Assembly: GCA_026745465.1 (NCBI GenBank) | Contig: JACYXH010000175.1 | Location: 2,739,501 to 2,803,500 of the forward strand | Source: Lota lota | Lineage: Eukaryota; Chordata; Actinopteri; Gadiformes; Lotidae | Direction of reading: 5' to 3' | DNA length: 64,000 nt | Shown here: piece after piece, positions 50,063 through 63,807 of the stretch | Layout: every line of letters starts with the position of its first letter | Position numbering within the stretch: the stretch's first letter is position 1 | Notes under the pieces: generated by a model | The model's input: only the letters and a program-made list of their open reading frames with translations | What the model was told of the DNA's origin: nothing | Databases searched by the model: none | Translations under genes and position numbers: made by a program

Positions 50063-52398
50063 TCTACAGGAACCAGAGGGAAGAAAAAAGATGAAGACGT
50101 GGTTTCCTAATAGTCAACACGCTGCGGTCTTCACACCACCAGTACAGAAGTCCTTCCCGTTTAGAGGTCATGCAGAGCTCAGCTCACAGGGATGCTCATT
50201 ACATTCACAAGAGGACACGGCGACGGCACGATTCTTTCCTTGTTAACACGGCTGCCTTGCAGCTTTGAAAGTCTGAGCGGTAATCTGCTGTGTATGCTGC
50301 TGTGTGGAGCTAGGGCTGGGTCTGCACGATCTGCATGGGGTACTCTTGTTTCTGTGTTGTATTCCCATCTTTAAAGTCTTTGAAGCGCTCGTGTAGATGA
50401 GGCTGATTAATTAATTAACTTGTGTATTGTTTAGAGAGAGAGAGACAGAGATCAGAGAGAGAGTTCTGAATGACTCTCATGCTGTACAATGTCCATAGGC
50501 CCTTCTGGAAGTCACTTACATTTCCTTACTATAACCTCAACAACGCAAACTCTATTTTCTATGCATCATTGTGGTGGGTAAATCATAGTGAATAATAAAT
50601 GAAGAAAGTGCTGACACAGCATGCATAGTGTGCTGTAGACACACCTGATAGCACAGCTAGAGTCTTTTGAAATGGAAAGGATTCTTCATCGTGTAGGTTG
50701 TTAACATTGCATTCAGTTTCCCCTGTTAATGAAGAAGAACAGATGAAGTGTACTCATCCGTTGTGTTAGATCCGATCAAATTCACTTATAGTCCCCATTT
50801 AATAGAGGACTCGTCATCTCTGGCAGGCTTTCACAATCACACTGGGATGATCCACTTGTTATGCAAGCCTTGTGCAAAGATGAAACATGAATATGAAATA
50901 TGAATGTCTAACCTCTGCCCAAGAGAGCACAGCTTGGAGGAATCTTATTTTTTGTCGCTGTAAATCCTCTGAATGTTTATCCAGCCGATGGGTTTGTGGA
51001 GTGCCACCTATTGGGTGGTTCTGTTGGTGATGTGTGTATGAGCTGAATGAGAAGGAAGGAAACAGCTTTTTATCTCTGCATCTATCTCTAATCTTGTTAT
51101 GGCTGAACCTGGTTCTTCTTCTCATTCACTTACATCAACAATCTATGGAACAAACTGTTCTTACAAATGTAGCAGTTCTGAAAATGACTTTTATTCGATA
51201 TTGTCTAAAACCATTTATATTTTATTTTTAGAAAAACTATGTAGTGCCTGTCAAAAGGAATATTTAAAATACCACTTTCAAAGATTAATTAAGAATTCAT
51301 GAATTCCGTATTTGTTTAGTTAAGTCTGAATAATAAACAACAGCGCCAGCCTGACTGACTCCAACCACACCAGCCACTAACGGATGTCATTTACATAGAG
51401 GCAATAACTCAAAGCATAATGAAAACACAGCTGGAGTGCACAACAGACCTTTAATTGCATTAAATATTCAAATGTTGTAGCCAATGTTCTTCCGATGGCT
51501 GCCTTCACTCAGACACTCTGATAGAATACTTAATATCTCTCTCTGATACAACACTTCACATCTCGTGGGGATGTCTGTTTGCTAAATAGAGCATCCGGTT
51601 GCATTGACTTGCAGAAGTTATGTACAACATAAGCGAATGAGTTGATAGAAAGACTAGCTGAATACATACAAGCGTCTGATTAGTATTGCCTTGTTATTCC
51701 CATAATGGTTTGCATTCGTTATCTTTGTGGAAGGGTTTGGAATTAGGCTCCACGTTTGAAGCACAAAATAAATTTAAATACCCAAAAGATTATTTTACCC
51801 TTATTTACATTTAGATTTAAAATATATTTTGCAAGGGTGACCTGGCCAAGAGGGCAACACAGCACGGGGTAAAATCAATAAAAGTAGATACATTAAAAAA
51901 GTATTATATACTAAATAAATAAATACATTGGTAAATAGATAAATAATGTTGCTTTGTTTTTTGTCTTGGCTGACAAACTGCTGTACAGTTCCTCCTTGTA
52001 TTCAATGGACAAATGGAAGTTTGGATTTAGCAGGTGGTAATTAGGCTGCATGGCACAGCAAGTCGCCTCCATCCAAGATAATTGTATCTGGGGAAAAATT
52101 TTTGAGAAGACTCCCACATTATCAAAGAGGACACTGTGTTTGTTTTGAGCACTCACTATTAACAGAGTAGAGAGGCTGCTGGAGAATCCTTGTTGATTGA
52201 ATGTTTTTAAGAAACTTTCCACTGTCTTCTCAACACCATGCACCCCAAAGGTTTGGTTTGGATACGTTGGCTCCAGTGCAATTAAATCAACTTCCTCTAT
52301 GCAAACTGAAATGTATTTGCATAGTAAAGTGATTGCCAGAAGATATGTGTACATTCTACAGGCATTATATAATCTCTTACTGTGTTCTGTACCTCTAG

Positions 52399-52411
52399 AA
52401 CCCCCCCCCCC

Positions 52412-52479
<68 letters not shown>

Positions 52480-52482
52480 CAT
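52399..52482. repeat. Poly-C plus (CA)n microsatellite
   Basis: A C run of about 12 followed by CA repeats with one AA interruption. Confidence 0.92.
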
Positions 52483-53036
52483 TTCACTGACATTCAATTA
52501 ATCAGTGCTTTCACTGCCCTTTAAATCAATGCACTAAACCGTCACTACAATATGTGAATTATTTTTTTACTAATGAATGCCATATTAAAGACAATACTAC
52601 TAATAAAAAAACTCCTTTGTTTTTACAGTATTACAGTGGTGCACTTCAATGCATAAGAACAGCACATTGGCTTTATTTCAATGTGAGCAGTAGCTGCATG
52701 CAAACAGCCGAAGCACATTCAGAACATGTCCCTCTGACCCGAGAGCTTTCAGCTGGAATGGATGTTATGCCCCTTTCCAGTCTTGCATCATGCAAGCCCA
52801 ATAGGGCTCCTCCTGATCGCACCATTAAATTACCCTTTATGGATTTTCTTTCTCCTTTTGTCTAATCTCAGAGGGATGACTCCTTATTAAAAAGCAGCTA
52901 CTGGAACATGAGCTAGCTGACTGGATGAGCCCAAGTGAGACATTAGAGTTGATTATGGGAAAAGAGAAATGGTTTGCAATTATCCTCTCTCTCACACACC
53001 CACCTGCACAGAGACACCTCTTCATGTGTGTGCGTA

Positions 53037-53099
53037 CACACACACATACCCGCACGAGCCAACACACACACACGCCTCTGCAGACCCACACACCTGCAT

Positions 53100-53151
<52 letters not shown>

Positions 53152-53300
53152 CTTCATCATTATACAAACAAATATACACCTCTACACATATACACACAAA
53201 CACACACACACACACACACATCTTCATCATCATTATACATACAAATATACACCTCTACACATATACACACAAACACACACACACACACACACACACACAG
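53037..53300. repeat. CA microsatellite with duplicated about 65-bp unit
   Basis: After a pure CA tract (53099-53150), a block with TCTTCATCATTATACAAACA and ATACACCTCTACACATATAC occurs twice (from about 53151 and 53221), each followed by CA repeat. The duplication probably arose by slippage or unequal exchange between CA tracts. Confidence 0.88.
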
Positions 53301-54293
53301 TGAATTGAGCTCCCCCTCCTTGAACACCCACGCATTGTTCTGGGCTTCACTAAAAGCCCATAAGTTGTATTTCATTTTGAGAGACCTATAGAGACAGCAG
53401 TTCAACTACACCTACAACTTCCAATAAACATTGTCCTCAGAGTCAGTGGAGAGGAGTGTTGCCCCAAAAAACCCTCAGATATGCTTGTTTTATTGCCTGT
53501 GACACAAAGGACTCCTCCAATATTTGTACAGATAAACACATGAACAGCAAAGTGTGAACGGAGTTTCCCGCTGTAGCTGTGTTATTAATCTATGAATAAG
53601 TTACAAGCACTTTAAGTTGAGCCAACGGTAAACATTGCAAGTGCACATTCGACCAATTCAAACCACTAATAGATAAACAGAGTTTTACAATGTGCTGCTT
53701 CTCCAACTCCAAGCGGTCTGGAGTGAGTGTGTGAAATCGTTGAGGCTCATAAATATGTTCCACCAACACCGACCAAAAGCAGAATCTCATTTAATGCTGC
53801 AATATTTTGTAAGTCACTTTTGAAAAAGAGGTATAAAAATAATTTATACAAAAGATAAGTGAATGAAAGACTCTCTGTGCCATTGTGACTTTGAGGAGGA
53901 CTTTGTGCTATTGATGTACAGTCTCTCTTCCAAATGATACCAGCTAATTATAATGGTGCATGGGAGCCCTGCCAGGCTAGCCACCGCCTTTATCTTTCAG
54001 AGGGTCATATTTCTATGTGGCTTTCTGAAACGTCTGACAGAAAGGTCACACAGAGAAATTGAAAGGAACAAAACTCAAACTAAATAAAAGGAACTTGGGC
54101 AACCAACAAAAGGTTCTGAAGGACAACAGTGTGGATTCTTTATTGACTTTGTTATTATTGGCACTGGAAATGTGCATTGTTGTTATCTAGGATCAGATGG
54201 ACTTAAATCCCAAACATCAATCCAGAAGGACAGGGCATGACAGAAAAAACTTAGTGGGGGGGAGCGCCGACTGGACAAGGCCCAAACAAGCTA

Positions 54294-54295
<2 letters not shown>

Positions 54296-54356
<61 letters not shown>
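54296..54356. repeat. (TA)n microsatellite
   Basis: An uninterrupted TA repeat of about 30 units; self-complementary and able to extrude a cruciform. Confidence 0.94.
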
Positions 54357-54357
<1 letters not shown>

Positions 54358-54419
54358 TAGTTAAAGGTTGATGCAACAGTTAAGAAACTATATTATATAA
54401 TGAATTGCTTGTTTGATTC

Positions 54420-54474
54420 CTTGGCTGATCTCACATGGATATCGGACTAAGATATTCACATGAGATCAGCCAAG
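54420..54474. repeat. Hairpin-forming inverted repeat
   Basis: Arms CTTGGCTGATCTCA and TGAGATCAGCCAAG, 14 bp perfect, extended imperfectly by ACATG/CATG. The loop contains GATATC. Confidence 0.75.
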
Positions 54475-55539
54475 TAATTAGTGGCCTGCATTTGACAAAA
54501 TTATTAGGCTTATGTTTATTGAACATTTTATAACATAGAAACATTGAAACGTTTACAGTATCATACAATAGGTATAGCCCCCCTCTCCCTTAACCCTCTC
54601 TCTAAACCATATACATAACAATGGTTGCAGGATTATATATGGGATATATAAAATAAGTCAGTTGTAGAGGGGAGCCTCTGGGTTGGCTATGGCCCCCTGG
54701 TCCCCCCTTAGGGCCGCCCCTGATGACCTGAGGTCATTTGAGGTCACTGAAATCAACCTTGGTTGAGGAATGTTCCTTGAACCTTGAATACCAATCAGTA
54801 ATCAGGATTAAGGTCCAAGCATGCAGTGCCAATAAGCAGAGTGGCTTCTATAGAAATTTCACTTCGCTAGCAAGAGGAAATTCCCTTGAGGCTCAGGACA
54901 ATGTATATATATATAGAACATATAGAAATCACAAAGAGGTCACGTTTTTTCATTTTCAGTACCAGTCCATCGACATCCTTGTTCAGCAAAATATACACAG
55001 GAGTGGAACAAGGAAGCAGGATGAAGACTTGCTGAGAAAAAAGGGATTTCAAAGATATTCACTGGGGAGCATAAAACAATAAAAGAATGGCAGTGACCCG
55101 TGAGACAGCTTCTGGGATTACAAGTGTGAAGGCAAGTTTGAAATGTCTGCCCATGATAATAACCACTTGCTTTCTATTGCTTGCATGTTGCACCAGATTC
55201 TTGAGTCTTACTTAACTAGTCCTTAATGTTTTAAGGATATACATTTGCACGTTGGACATGCTTTTTTGACTGAGCAACTTTATTGACTTTATAATATTAT
55301 TATCTTATATTAAAATGATATAAAATGTTTATTACATAGCATATAAGCAATTAGCCTTTTTGATATGCAAAAAATGATAAACACAAAGTTGTTTGTACTG
55401 TGACTTCGCCACATGTCAATGTTCTTGATCAAATTGGTTTTCCATCCTTTTTGAGTTTGACAAGCTACTGTATCTATAGGAACAATGTGATGGACATTTG
55501 AGTAGAGCGTTCCAGTGATGGCATATTCACTCCTACTAA

Positions 55540-56120
55540 GTATTGTTGTTAAAAATAATAGGAAGGATGAAGTTAAACTGGAAACCCGGTAAAAGAAGCA
55601 AAAATGCAAGTCAAACTATTAATACGGTATATGAGTTTTATTCTAATTCTAATACAGGGTACAAAAATGTCAAATCCCGATACTCGGTACTATCTCTACA
55701 GCGCGCTGTATTCTTGTCGATGGGTCCACACCTTAAGGATGTGCACCCGCGAGAGAACACCGGAGAAGCACACGGTGATGTCTGCGACCGTTGGATATAT
55801 CTCCAGGGCAGCGCCCTGCTGACGAATGTGTCCATCCCGTCAGCTGGGGGTATTCGTCGGGAGGGGGAATGTCTTTGGGTTAGAAGGGCCCTTCGCCATT
55901 GGGGGAGTCCAACAGCATACTTGGCCGCATACCATAGAATGTTTAGATAAGGCTGTGTTTTATAGGGTGCCGTTCGTTTCGGCTGAGCTATCAGGTTACA
56001 TTTTGGGAGAGTATCCTGCACTTATGACGAAGTGCCTGTTATATCTAGTGACAAATTTGGCCCAAGTGTTTGCCATTGCTATTCATGGTCTTGTTGCTGT
56101 ATCCTGTTTAACCTAAGAGT
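55540..56120. other. Unexplained block with overlapping open frames
   Basis: GC-richer than its flanks. It is open for 135 codons in one + frame (55543-55950), for 96 codons in another + frame (55826-56116) and for 127 codons on the minus strand (55638-56021). The two + frames overlap, as a frameshifted old coding sequence would. No motif was recognised. It could be a decayed transposon or endogenous viral fragment, or chance. Confidence 0.3.
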
Positions 56121-56377
56121 GGCTTTTGACAGAAGATACTTCAAGAGCAGACAATAGAAACAGATGATGTCATTGGTGTCCTGGAAAACCATGCCAAAGC
56201 ATAGTCTGAGTCTTTGTCATTGCTGAGAAACTTGGCAAGAACATTCACATTTTTAAATTGGGCGAAAATTTAAATGACAGTCGTAAAAGGCTTTTCAAGG
56301 TTAAACCACTGCTAAACTACTACTTATCTTCAATAGTTTAGTCGACTACCCATGCCCTGGTAGATAAAACAAGCAAA

Positions 56378-56427
56378 CCCATATTTAGAGTTATGAGTCC
56401 TAGAACGATGCCTCTGTGAAAAGGAAA
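56378..56427 (-). repeat. Dispersed repeat, copy C (inverted, internally deleted)
   Basis: The minus strand reads CCTTTTCACAGAGGCATCGT then TCTAGGACTCATAACTCTAA. It is copy A/B with about 15 bp missing in the middle. Confidence 0.6.
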
Positions 56428-56479
56428 GGGTAACATGATGGGCACCAGTAAGGCTAAAAGACAGTCACCCTCTAGGATG

Positions 56480-56486
56480 ATGATAG

Positions 56487-56517
<31 letters not shown>

Positions 56518-56573
56518 GATGATGATGATGATAGTGATGATGATGATGACGATGATGATGATGATGATGAAGA
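56480..56573. repeat. (GAT)n microsatellite
   Basis: GAT/GAC/AGT trinucleotide repeats, with a similar short block near 56620-56645. Confidence 0.92.
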
Positions 56574-58814
56574 AAAGGAGAAGGACAACAACAAAATAAG
56601 AAAAGGAAAACGAATCAGATGATAATGATGGTGATGATGATGATGTCCTGGTCAACACAGTTTCAATGATATTCTCCACAAGCAGCAGCAGCCATCAATA
56701 GCCCACACCAGTAGCACATACACACCTGTCTCCACTTCAGTTGATAAGACTCTTGGGATGGGGCCAGGGTTTAAGCACAGAGGCTAACCTAAAGCTCAGA
56801 CACACACCCATTCACAAAGGTATGGTCAATAAATAATTTAGACAGTAAAAATAAATAAATAAAACAGCAAGGATCACAACAAAGGGAACAATTACCGTAT
56901 TGGCTCCTTTGTCTATGCACGCTCCAAAACTCAAAGAGAAATAGAAATAGCGTCCACAGCAACGGTCTTTATTCATGGCAGCGGTCTGCTACACAGAAAT
57001 AACTGACCGCTGAATGCCTTAATTGACCAATCAGAATCGAGGAATAATATATGTTATCAAAGAGTATTAGGGTGAGAGAGTTAAAGATAATGGAAGTAAA
57101 ATTACGCCTATCTCTTGCCTTTTTAAAAGTAAAAAGGCCAGAGTTTTTTGCACTTATCAATCACGTAAATGTTTTTAAAGGAAAGTGCTCCTGTTAGCAT
57201 AATTTTGAAAGCCATTATAGCACGTTGGTGAGAATATGTATCATAAAAGTAACGAGCCATTTGTGTCGCCACGTCGCGAAAGAGCTCCTTAGCTCCTTTT
57301 GTTACTAGGAGACGAGATAAAAATTACCAACGTCTCAATGGACATGGTGGGTGAGTCAACAATGACTACATTATAATTTGAAGAGAGAACTGTTTTCATT
57401 TTAAGGTGTACTAAAGAAAGAAAGAAATAAAGAAGGAGAAATGGAGAACACAAGAGAGGGATCAAAGACTCATTATACATTGAATTACCTTCCGAGATTC
57501 CTTTTCACTTGCGGCAGCTGTAACATGACACCAGACAACCCTTGCTAATAGAATTACTTAAATAGAAAAAGAATCGATTCTGGAACTGAGTGGCGGTCAA
57601 TCTGGCCTACATTTATTTATTTATTTTGCAATGGTTTGCAAGGACTTTTGCTTGTACATGAGCATAAGGGTGACAGTTGGTGCGTAGACAGAATTATTAT
57701 TATTCTGTAACGATCCCTAAAGTCGAGTGCTTGGCAGCGGTATCTGTCCATAATGAATAATAAAATACTTATATGGTTTCTCTGCACGGTTGGCCTTGGT
57801 CAAGAGTTCTAAGTGAATTTCCTTCTGATGATTCATCTGTGCACTTCCACTGCAAAGAAGATGCAACTGAAGTAAAACGTTGGAAATAGACATGTGTCTA
57901 TATCCCTGTCATGATTTAGGTCAATCCACAAGGACACACGACTGCAATCAACCAGACAATGCTGTTGCATTGTCTCATGTTTATTCAGAGCCCTCAAAAA
58001 AACACACACGCACACACACCAAAGAAACAATTCCTTGACAGGCCACAGTTTTGACAGTGGGAGCTCTCCAGACTCTTCTCCCTGTTTTATTACACTTGCT
58101 CTCTCGCTACGCTGGTGGTTGAAAGCCACTTAAAGAGTCTCTCCATCAGATAACTTTAGCTCGACCCTTGCCAAGGATGAGCTCACCTGTCACCTGTCTC
58201 AAGTCGCCGTAGCCCCTCGCAGGCCCTCCTCTACCCCCTCTCCTCCCCCCACCCCCCTCCTCCTGTGATCGTGGGATGAGAGCGGAATGAAATGGCGCCT
58301 TGGTTTGCCGTTCCGCATACGGATGAGATGTGATCAATCTTTCGTGGCCAGCGGAGAGAGATGTCTGTGGAGTAGGGGTAGAGGGAAATAACCCTGTTCT
58401 GGCCAATCACTCGTCCTGTCCTCACCAGGTGTCTGGGCGGTAGGTTAAAGTAGACGATGTGGGGACTTCCGCATACACAAGTCTGTAGGGGAGAGGTATA
58501 CCTAAAAAAGACTTCTTAGCTAAAGGCTTAATGTGTGAATTGTGGGCTTTTCAAATATAGTTTTCCACTATATCCACATTGTTTTCAAACTTTTGAGAGA
58601 ACCTGTGTTCGGACGAATAGTTGAGAAAAACTTCAAACATCAAACTGACAATGACAGCAAGACTGCAGAATGACTGGCAGCTGTCATGTATGGGCTAGAG
58701 GTGGAGGCATCTGCAGTGATCACAATAGATGAGTATTACACAAACAGTGAATAATACAGAAACTAATTCAAGACCAATCTCTCTTTCTCTTGCACGCGAA
58801 TGTGCGTGCATGCG

Positions 58815-58818
<4 letters not shown>

Positions 58819-58883
<65 letters not shown>

Positions 58884-58922
58884 ATACACACATACACACA
58901 TACACACACATACACACACACA
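58819..58922. repeat. (CG)n/(CA)n microsatellite
   Basis: A short GCGCGCGC run at 58813-58822 leads into a CA repeat with CATA interruptions. Alternating purine-pyrimidine DNA of this kind favours Z-DNA. Confidence 0.93.
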
Positions 58923-59799
58923 GGTTGTTACAAAACTGAATTTTCCTGTTTCCTGTCCTGTTTCCATGACAGCTTTCAAAATGTCTCCTCCATATCCCAC
59001 TCACATTTTGATGAAAGTGATTACGGCCTGTTCTGAGTGGTGTCACCAATGCTAAACAGCCTCGATAAAAAAACCGACTTAGAATAATCATATTTTTTAT
59101 ACATATTTTTTTATATAATCATATTTTTTCATATATATCTATATATGTTTCCCCCTCCCTTTCTCTCATAGAATATACGCCTTGCAGAGCCTTTTTATTT
59201 GAAGTACTTTTTAGCCTTGTTCTGTTTTGCTGTGTGCTGCCATTAGTGTGTATAATGTCCCTCCAGGGATGAATAAAACACCCATCTCATCTTGATGTTC
59301 ATGAAGACCGTAATTGATGCTATTCTATAGTTATTGTTCGAGGCACCACATTTCTAAGCTTCTCTTCAAACAACTGCTATACTGTATGTGTCCCATAAAG
59401 ACATAACCGTGGGTTGGGTGTGTCTGGTACTTTGGTTCCTGCATGCGCATCATGTTATCTACATTAGGACGCGTGAGAAGCCACCACAACGCCCATCGTG
59501 TCGGAGTGTGATTATGATAGCCGATATGCTCATATTTCCTCCTGTCGTGTTATGCTTCTTTTTTTTTATGACCCACCCAATCAGCTACACTGTATGCACT
59601 TTGTGAGATAGACAAACACAGACGGAGAATAGACAGGAGAAAGTACAGTGGTGAATTAACGTGCAATGGGAAAGGACAGGCTTTTTTATTTCGGAAACGT
59701 GACAAGCATCCAAATTGTTTGGAGACGTGCTGTCAACTCCGGCGCGGTCAGAACCTTATTTGGGATTTGCTTCCGTTCTTCTTGTGTTTACAGATCATC

Positions 59800-59945
59800 T
59801 CCCCATCTCACCATCTCACCATCGCTCTCTCCCACTCCTCACTATCCTCTCTCTCTTTCTCCTTTCTTTTGTCCTCTCTCCACTCTTTCCTCTCGCTGTC
59901 ATCTCTCAATCTCTCTCTCCCCCTCTCTCACCAACCATCTAGCCT
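59800..59945. repeat. CT-rich low-complexity block
   Basis: Repeated CCATCTCA and CTCTCTCC modules; pyrimidine-rich on the + strand. Confidence 0.8.
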
Positions 59946-60570
59946 GCCCTGTCACCCTGCCCTGTCACCCAAACAGGATGCATCGTTTTTTATCATATGT
60001 ATATCTTGTACATGCTTGATTAGTAAAAACAATATGATTATTGTAAAATTACAAATGTTGCAATAAAGTTCTGTTAAAAATCAATTTCTGCTCCACGCTT
60101 CCAACCATTGAACCATTCCTAGATTTGAAGCATTCCTAGACCACAGATGAAGAAGCAGTTATTGATTTTGATGGGGGATCGGAAAAGCCTGGGCTCATAC
60201 CAACTGTAATATGTCATCTGTGTGTGCGTGAGATGAGTTTTATCTGTGTGTGTGTGTGTGTGTGTATGATGAATTGTCTGTGTGTGCGTGCATGTTTGCC
60301 TTTTGTTATGAGCTGGTGTGGGCGTTTGTGTGAGGGTGTTGAGTTATTGGGCTGTAGAGCCACAGGGCTCGTTCTCAGCCATGCAGCTTCTATCTCTTTG
60401 ATGGTGGTCCTAAGTAAGGAGACATTATTAAAGTGCTCTACTTTCTGCTCATCCTCCAATGGGGTAGGAAGTAGATACATTTGAGTGCTTAAAAGGGACA
60501 GAGGACAGTGGAACCGCAGGAAAGAAGAAGAGGAAATTGAACAGGGCTGTTTAGAATCCGCTCCATCACA

Positions 60571-61760
60571 AACCATTTTCATTTGTAAGGCCCAAAGGAG
60601 ATTGTGTTATTGAATGCAGTCAACCAAGTCACCCCACATCTCTCGCTGATATCTTACAGTTCTACAGGAAGCTACATCCGTCACAAAATCTAAAACGCTG
60701 TTATTCCCCCCCCCACCCCCTCCCTGAATATTCATCTTTATCTCGCCTGTCATCAGAGATTCTCTCTTCCTCCGTACGGAAGCAATTTGAGTCCATTTCA
60801 ATTTGACATTTTACAAACCTAACAGATCCTTGCTCGCTCTAATTGGCTCCTGAGCAGACGTCTGTTTTGTTGCCGGGCTGGCCTGTTACATAAGTTAATG
60901 GTCTGCACCTGAATGTTATTTTACATAACGAGAGACACCTGACGCCGCACAAATCTTAACTCAATCTGCAATCAGTTTATCACACAGTTGAGACGCAACG
61001 GTGTAGGAACAACTGCCTGTTATCTCTTTGTTAGGGAATCATTTAAAAAGCAAGATATGTTAACCCAGCGGCATAATCAGAACGTATAACATCATAATCT
61101 TTACATAAACATTACCCCATTTCTGGAGACGACATTCATTATTTCCCTCCCTCCCTTCATCCAGAAGCATTTCACAGGCTCTATTAATGTCAGTGGTTTT
61201 TAATCTACATCTTTGCTCGATCAATTGTGGATCACTCAAGCTTGCAGGACACAGCTATTAGAGCTATTCATCTCCATTTAGTTCATGATGACGAGAGGAA
61301 ACAAATTGTCCCATTTCACCGCTCATGGATTTTGGTAACTGAGTGCAAACCTCTGTTTTCCAAATAATGAGATAACGGCCAATTGAAATGACAACTCTCC
61401 TTTTTCAACCCGCATATTTGACTTGTTTTCTAAATTGACCGATGGTTAACATTGCATCAGGTTCCACCTTGCCTATTGCAGAGGACTCCGGGGACATATT
61501 TTGTACAAGGGAAGCACGCTGAGGGAAAATGCCATTACAGTGGCTGTGAATATTCTCATACATCTAACCTTTTGTATCACTTGTATCAATTACGGTGGTC
61601 ATGTTTCCTTTTGGAAAAATATATTTTTTTTAATGGCTGTGCCTCCAAGCCAATCGATTAATCTCTGGCTGTAGATGCTGAGCCAGCGTTTGCATATTTA
61701 AAGCCATTCTCAATGTCCCAGATTCATGAGGGAGGCCTTCTGGCTGGGGCCTGATATGTC
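60571..61760. promoter_or_regulatory. Possible conserved noncoding element cluster
   Basis: More than 1 kb of complex, non-repetitive DNA without coding features. It contains TAATTGG, several CAATTA/TAATTA-like homeodomain-type cores and a TGAATATTCAT palindrome near 60725. It resembles long-range enhancer sequence near developmental genes. This is an impression from reading only. Confidence 0.25.
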
Positions 61761-62083
61761 AAAGACTAACGGATACATTTAGGAAGAAATATGGAGTGCT
61801 TGTGTTTCCGGAGGCTCCACAGACACAAAGAAATGGAGGAAGAAGAAAGAAGGGAAAAAGAACGTCTTGGGGCAAACTGAACGGCTCTTTGGTTTCGGAG
61901 GAGACAGCAAATATAGCAAGTCACGTTTCCACCGCTCCTCTCCTGTCACGCCACGGGGGGAACCCAGGACGCCGAATTACCCTGCACTAAATGAGGCTGC
62001 ACTGCCTCTATAAATACAATGACAGAGTGGAGCAGAGGACTGAATGAGGATCCTTTCAATCTCATAGAGAGAGTGAGACAGAG

Positions 62084-62087
<4 letters not shown>

Positions 62088-62153
<66 letters not shown>
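62088..62153. repeat. (TA)n then (GA)n microsatellite
   Basis: TA repeat 62092-62114 passing directly into a GA repeat to 62153. Confidence 0.94.
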
Positions 62154-62156
<3 letters not shown>

Positions 62157-62555
62157 CAATAAAGATGTGTTTTGTGTTGGTTTTGCCTTTTGTACGTTTT
62201 TGATTATAAAAACAATAGAGCAGGGGAGGTGAAGGAGGAGGCCTAGATGGAGCAAGACAGGCTGGGTTTCTACTTTAATAGTTTGTTTTTCTCCTGCTTT
62301 TGTGATTAAATGCCCTCTAGTGGATTGAGAAAATCCATTTTGACTCAAAGTTTCTACTCTACTGTAATTTCTTATGATTTTTAATCATAATTGAGGTAAC
62401 CTATTCTACACAATGCAGATGGCTCTTCAAACATTTCAATACATTTGCTTCAAACACGTTTCATACACACTGAGCCTGTTCTGTGTTCAAAGTACACAAT
62501 GTATTTGATATCCAATGTCACCATCATGTCCCATATACAAAAAACACACGAAAAC

Positions 62556-62601
62556 GCACACACACACACACACGCATGCACGTACGCATGCACACACGCA
62601 T

Positions 62602-62634
<33 letters not shown>

Positions 62635-62652
62635 CGCACACGCACACGCACA
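62556..62652. repeat. (CA)n microsatellite with GCATGCA interruptions
   Basis: CA repeats interspersed with CGCATGCACGTACGCATGCA, itself palindromic. Confidence 0.92.
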
Positions 62653-63800
62653 AACAGCAAGACCGTTTTCCTTATGTGTGCCTTTGTCGCCAGGTCCCAT
62701 GGCTGACATAAGAACAAAAAGGAAATCCTCGCTTCATGCGACCCCGCCTGTGAAATCACAGCTATAGCCCCATAGCTCCGGGGCGAAACATCAATCACGC
62801 CGGCTGTGGAGACACACCCATGGTCAGAGAGACGCGAAGCCAAGGCTCCTGCAATCCGAGAGCCCTATAAAGTAGGACATCAACTATTCATTCTGTTGTG
62901 AGGCGCCTGGGCCTAGCGGGCGTGATGCGGCCTGTACTGATTTCACATGGCCAGCTTAGGTTCCCCCCTCCCCCCTCCTCCTCCCTGCACTGTGTTGCTG
63001 GAATCACGTCTGGTAGGAGCCAGATGAGCTAATCAGAAACATTCAACTAGATCAAAGCTTTATGCCCTTGGACCTTTTTCTTATACATCACTGGTTGTAA
63101 CTACACTTATCTTGGAAGTCACGGGACTATTCACTGTGAGACATTTACTCCATAGTGTTCAATGAATAACAGCACGTTGTTTTCCGCTAGCGTCGTTAGG
63201 CAGTAAAGACCAGCCAGTTTCCATGCTGTTGGTATTGGTATTGTGAATGTCCACGACAACCAGGAGCCAAGAAATCAGCAAATCAGCCTCAGGATGAATT
63301 GGTAGTAATTTATTATATAAAACGAGGAAAAAACACAGTTCCTATACATTGTACAACAAACACACACCATGAAGGTGCTTGTTTTTGAGTAGCGACTGCA
63401 TAAATGTCACTACTAATCCATACAATAAACAAAACCAGCAAAAATTGGCAGAAATAATTTACTTAGTAAAATTTGTTCGGGGAACAGACATGCACAAACG
63501 TACAAAGGGTGATAAGTTGTTACGTCGAACGACTAACATGTATCTTCTTTATCCCCACCTAAGTAGAGATGCATGGCCACAATGGCACCGGCTGGGAAGG
63601 CAACTGTTTGGACTTATTTGGACCAAAACTCTGTGCAGGATGTGTTGATGCTGTTGTTTACTGTGTATGTACTTCTTGTTGATGATGTTGTTGTGATGGA
63701 CTTGTGATAAAATCCAGTTCAGAAGAGCTTAAAGAGCAACTGTGTCTTAAGATGTGAGAATAGTGACATTTTGTTAATGATTATTGAAAAGATTGAAAGA
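62653..63800. other. Intergenic, no supported gene
   Basis: Complex unique sequence. A short frame starts MADIRTKRKSS at 62700, just after a CAG acceptor-like site, but stops after 22 codons. A frame at 63379-63648 has no recognisable feature. Confidence 0.5.
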
Positions 63801-63807
63801 TTGTATA

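Larger units (their letters stand above)
47876..55500. other. Intergenic, no supported gene
   Basis: Unique and repeat DNA. The notable parts are the minisatellite at 48971, several CA/GT tracts, the TA tract at 54296 and the hairpin at 54420. The sequence near 54660-54725, GGCCCCCTGGTCCCCCCTTA then GGGCCGCCCCTG, resembles a hAT-type terminal end, but no partner end was found. Otherwise nothing coding is supported. Confidence 0.5.
56121..60570. other. Intergenic, no supported gene
   Basis: AT-rich unique sequence and simple repeats (GAT tract, CA tract, CT-rich block). Short frames here follow the repeats. Confidence 0.5.

Noticed and set aside
54255..54725. Possible hAT element ending in GGGCCGCCCCTG
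   Set aside because: Only one end resembles a hAT terminus; no matching left inverted repeat or target duplication was found.
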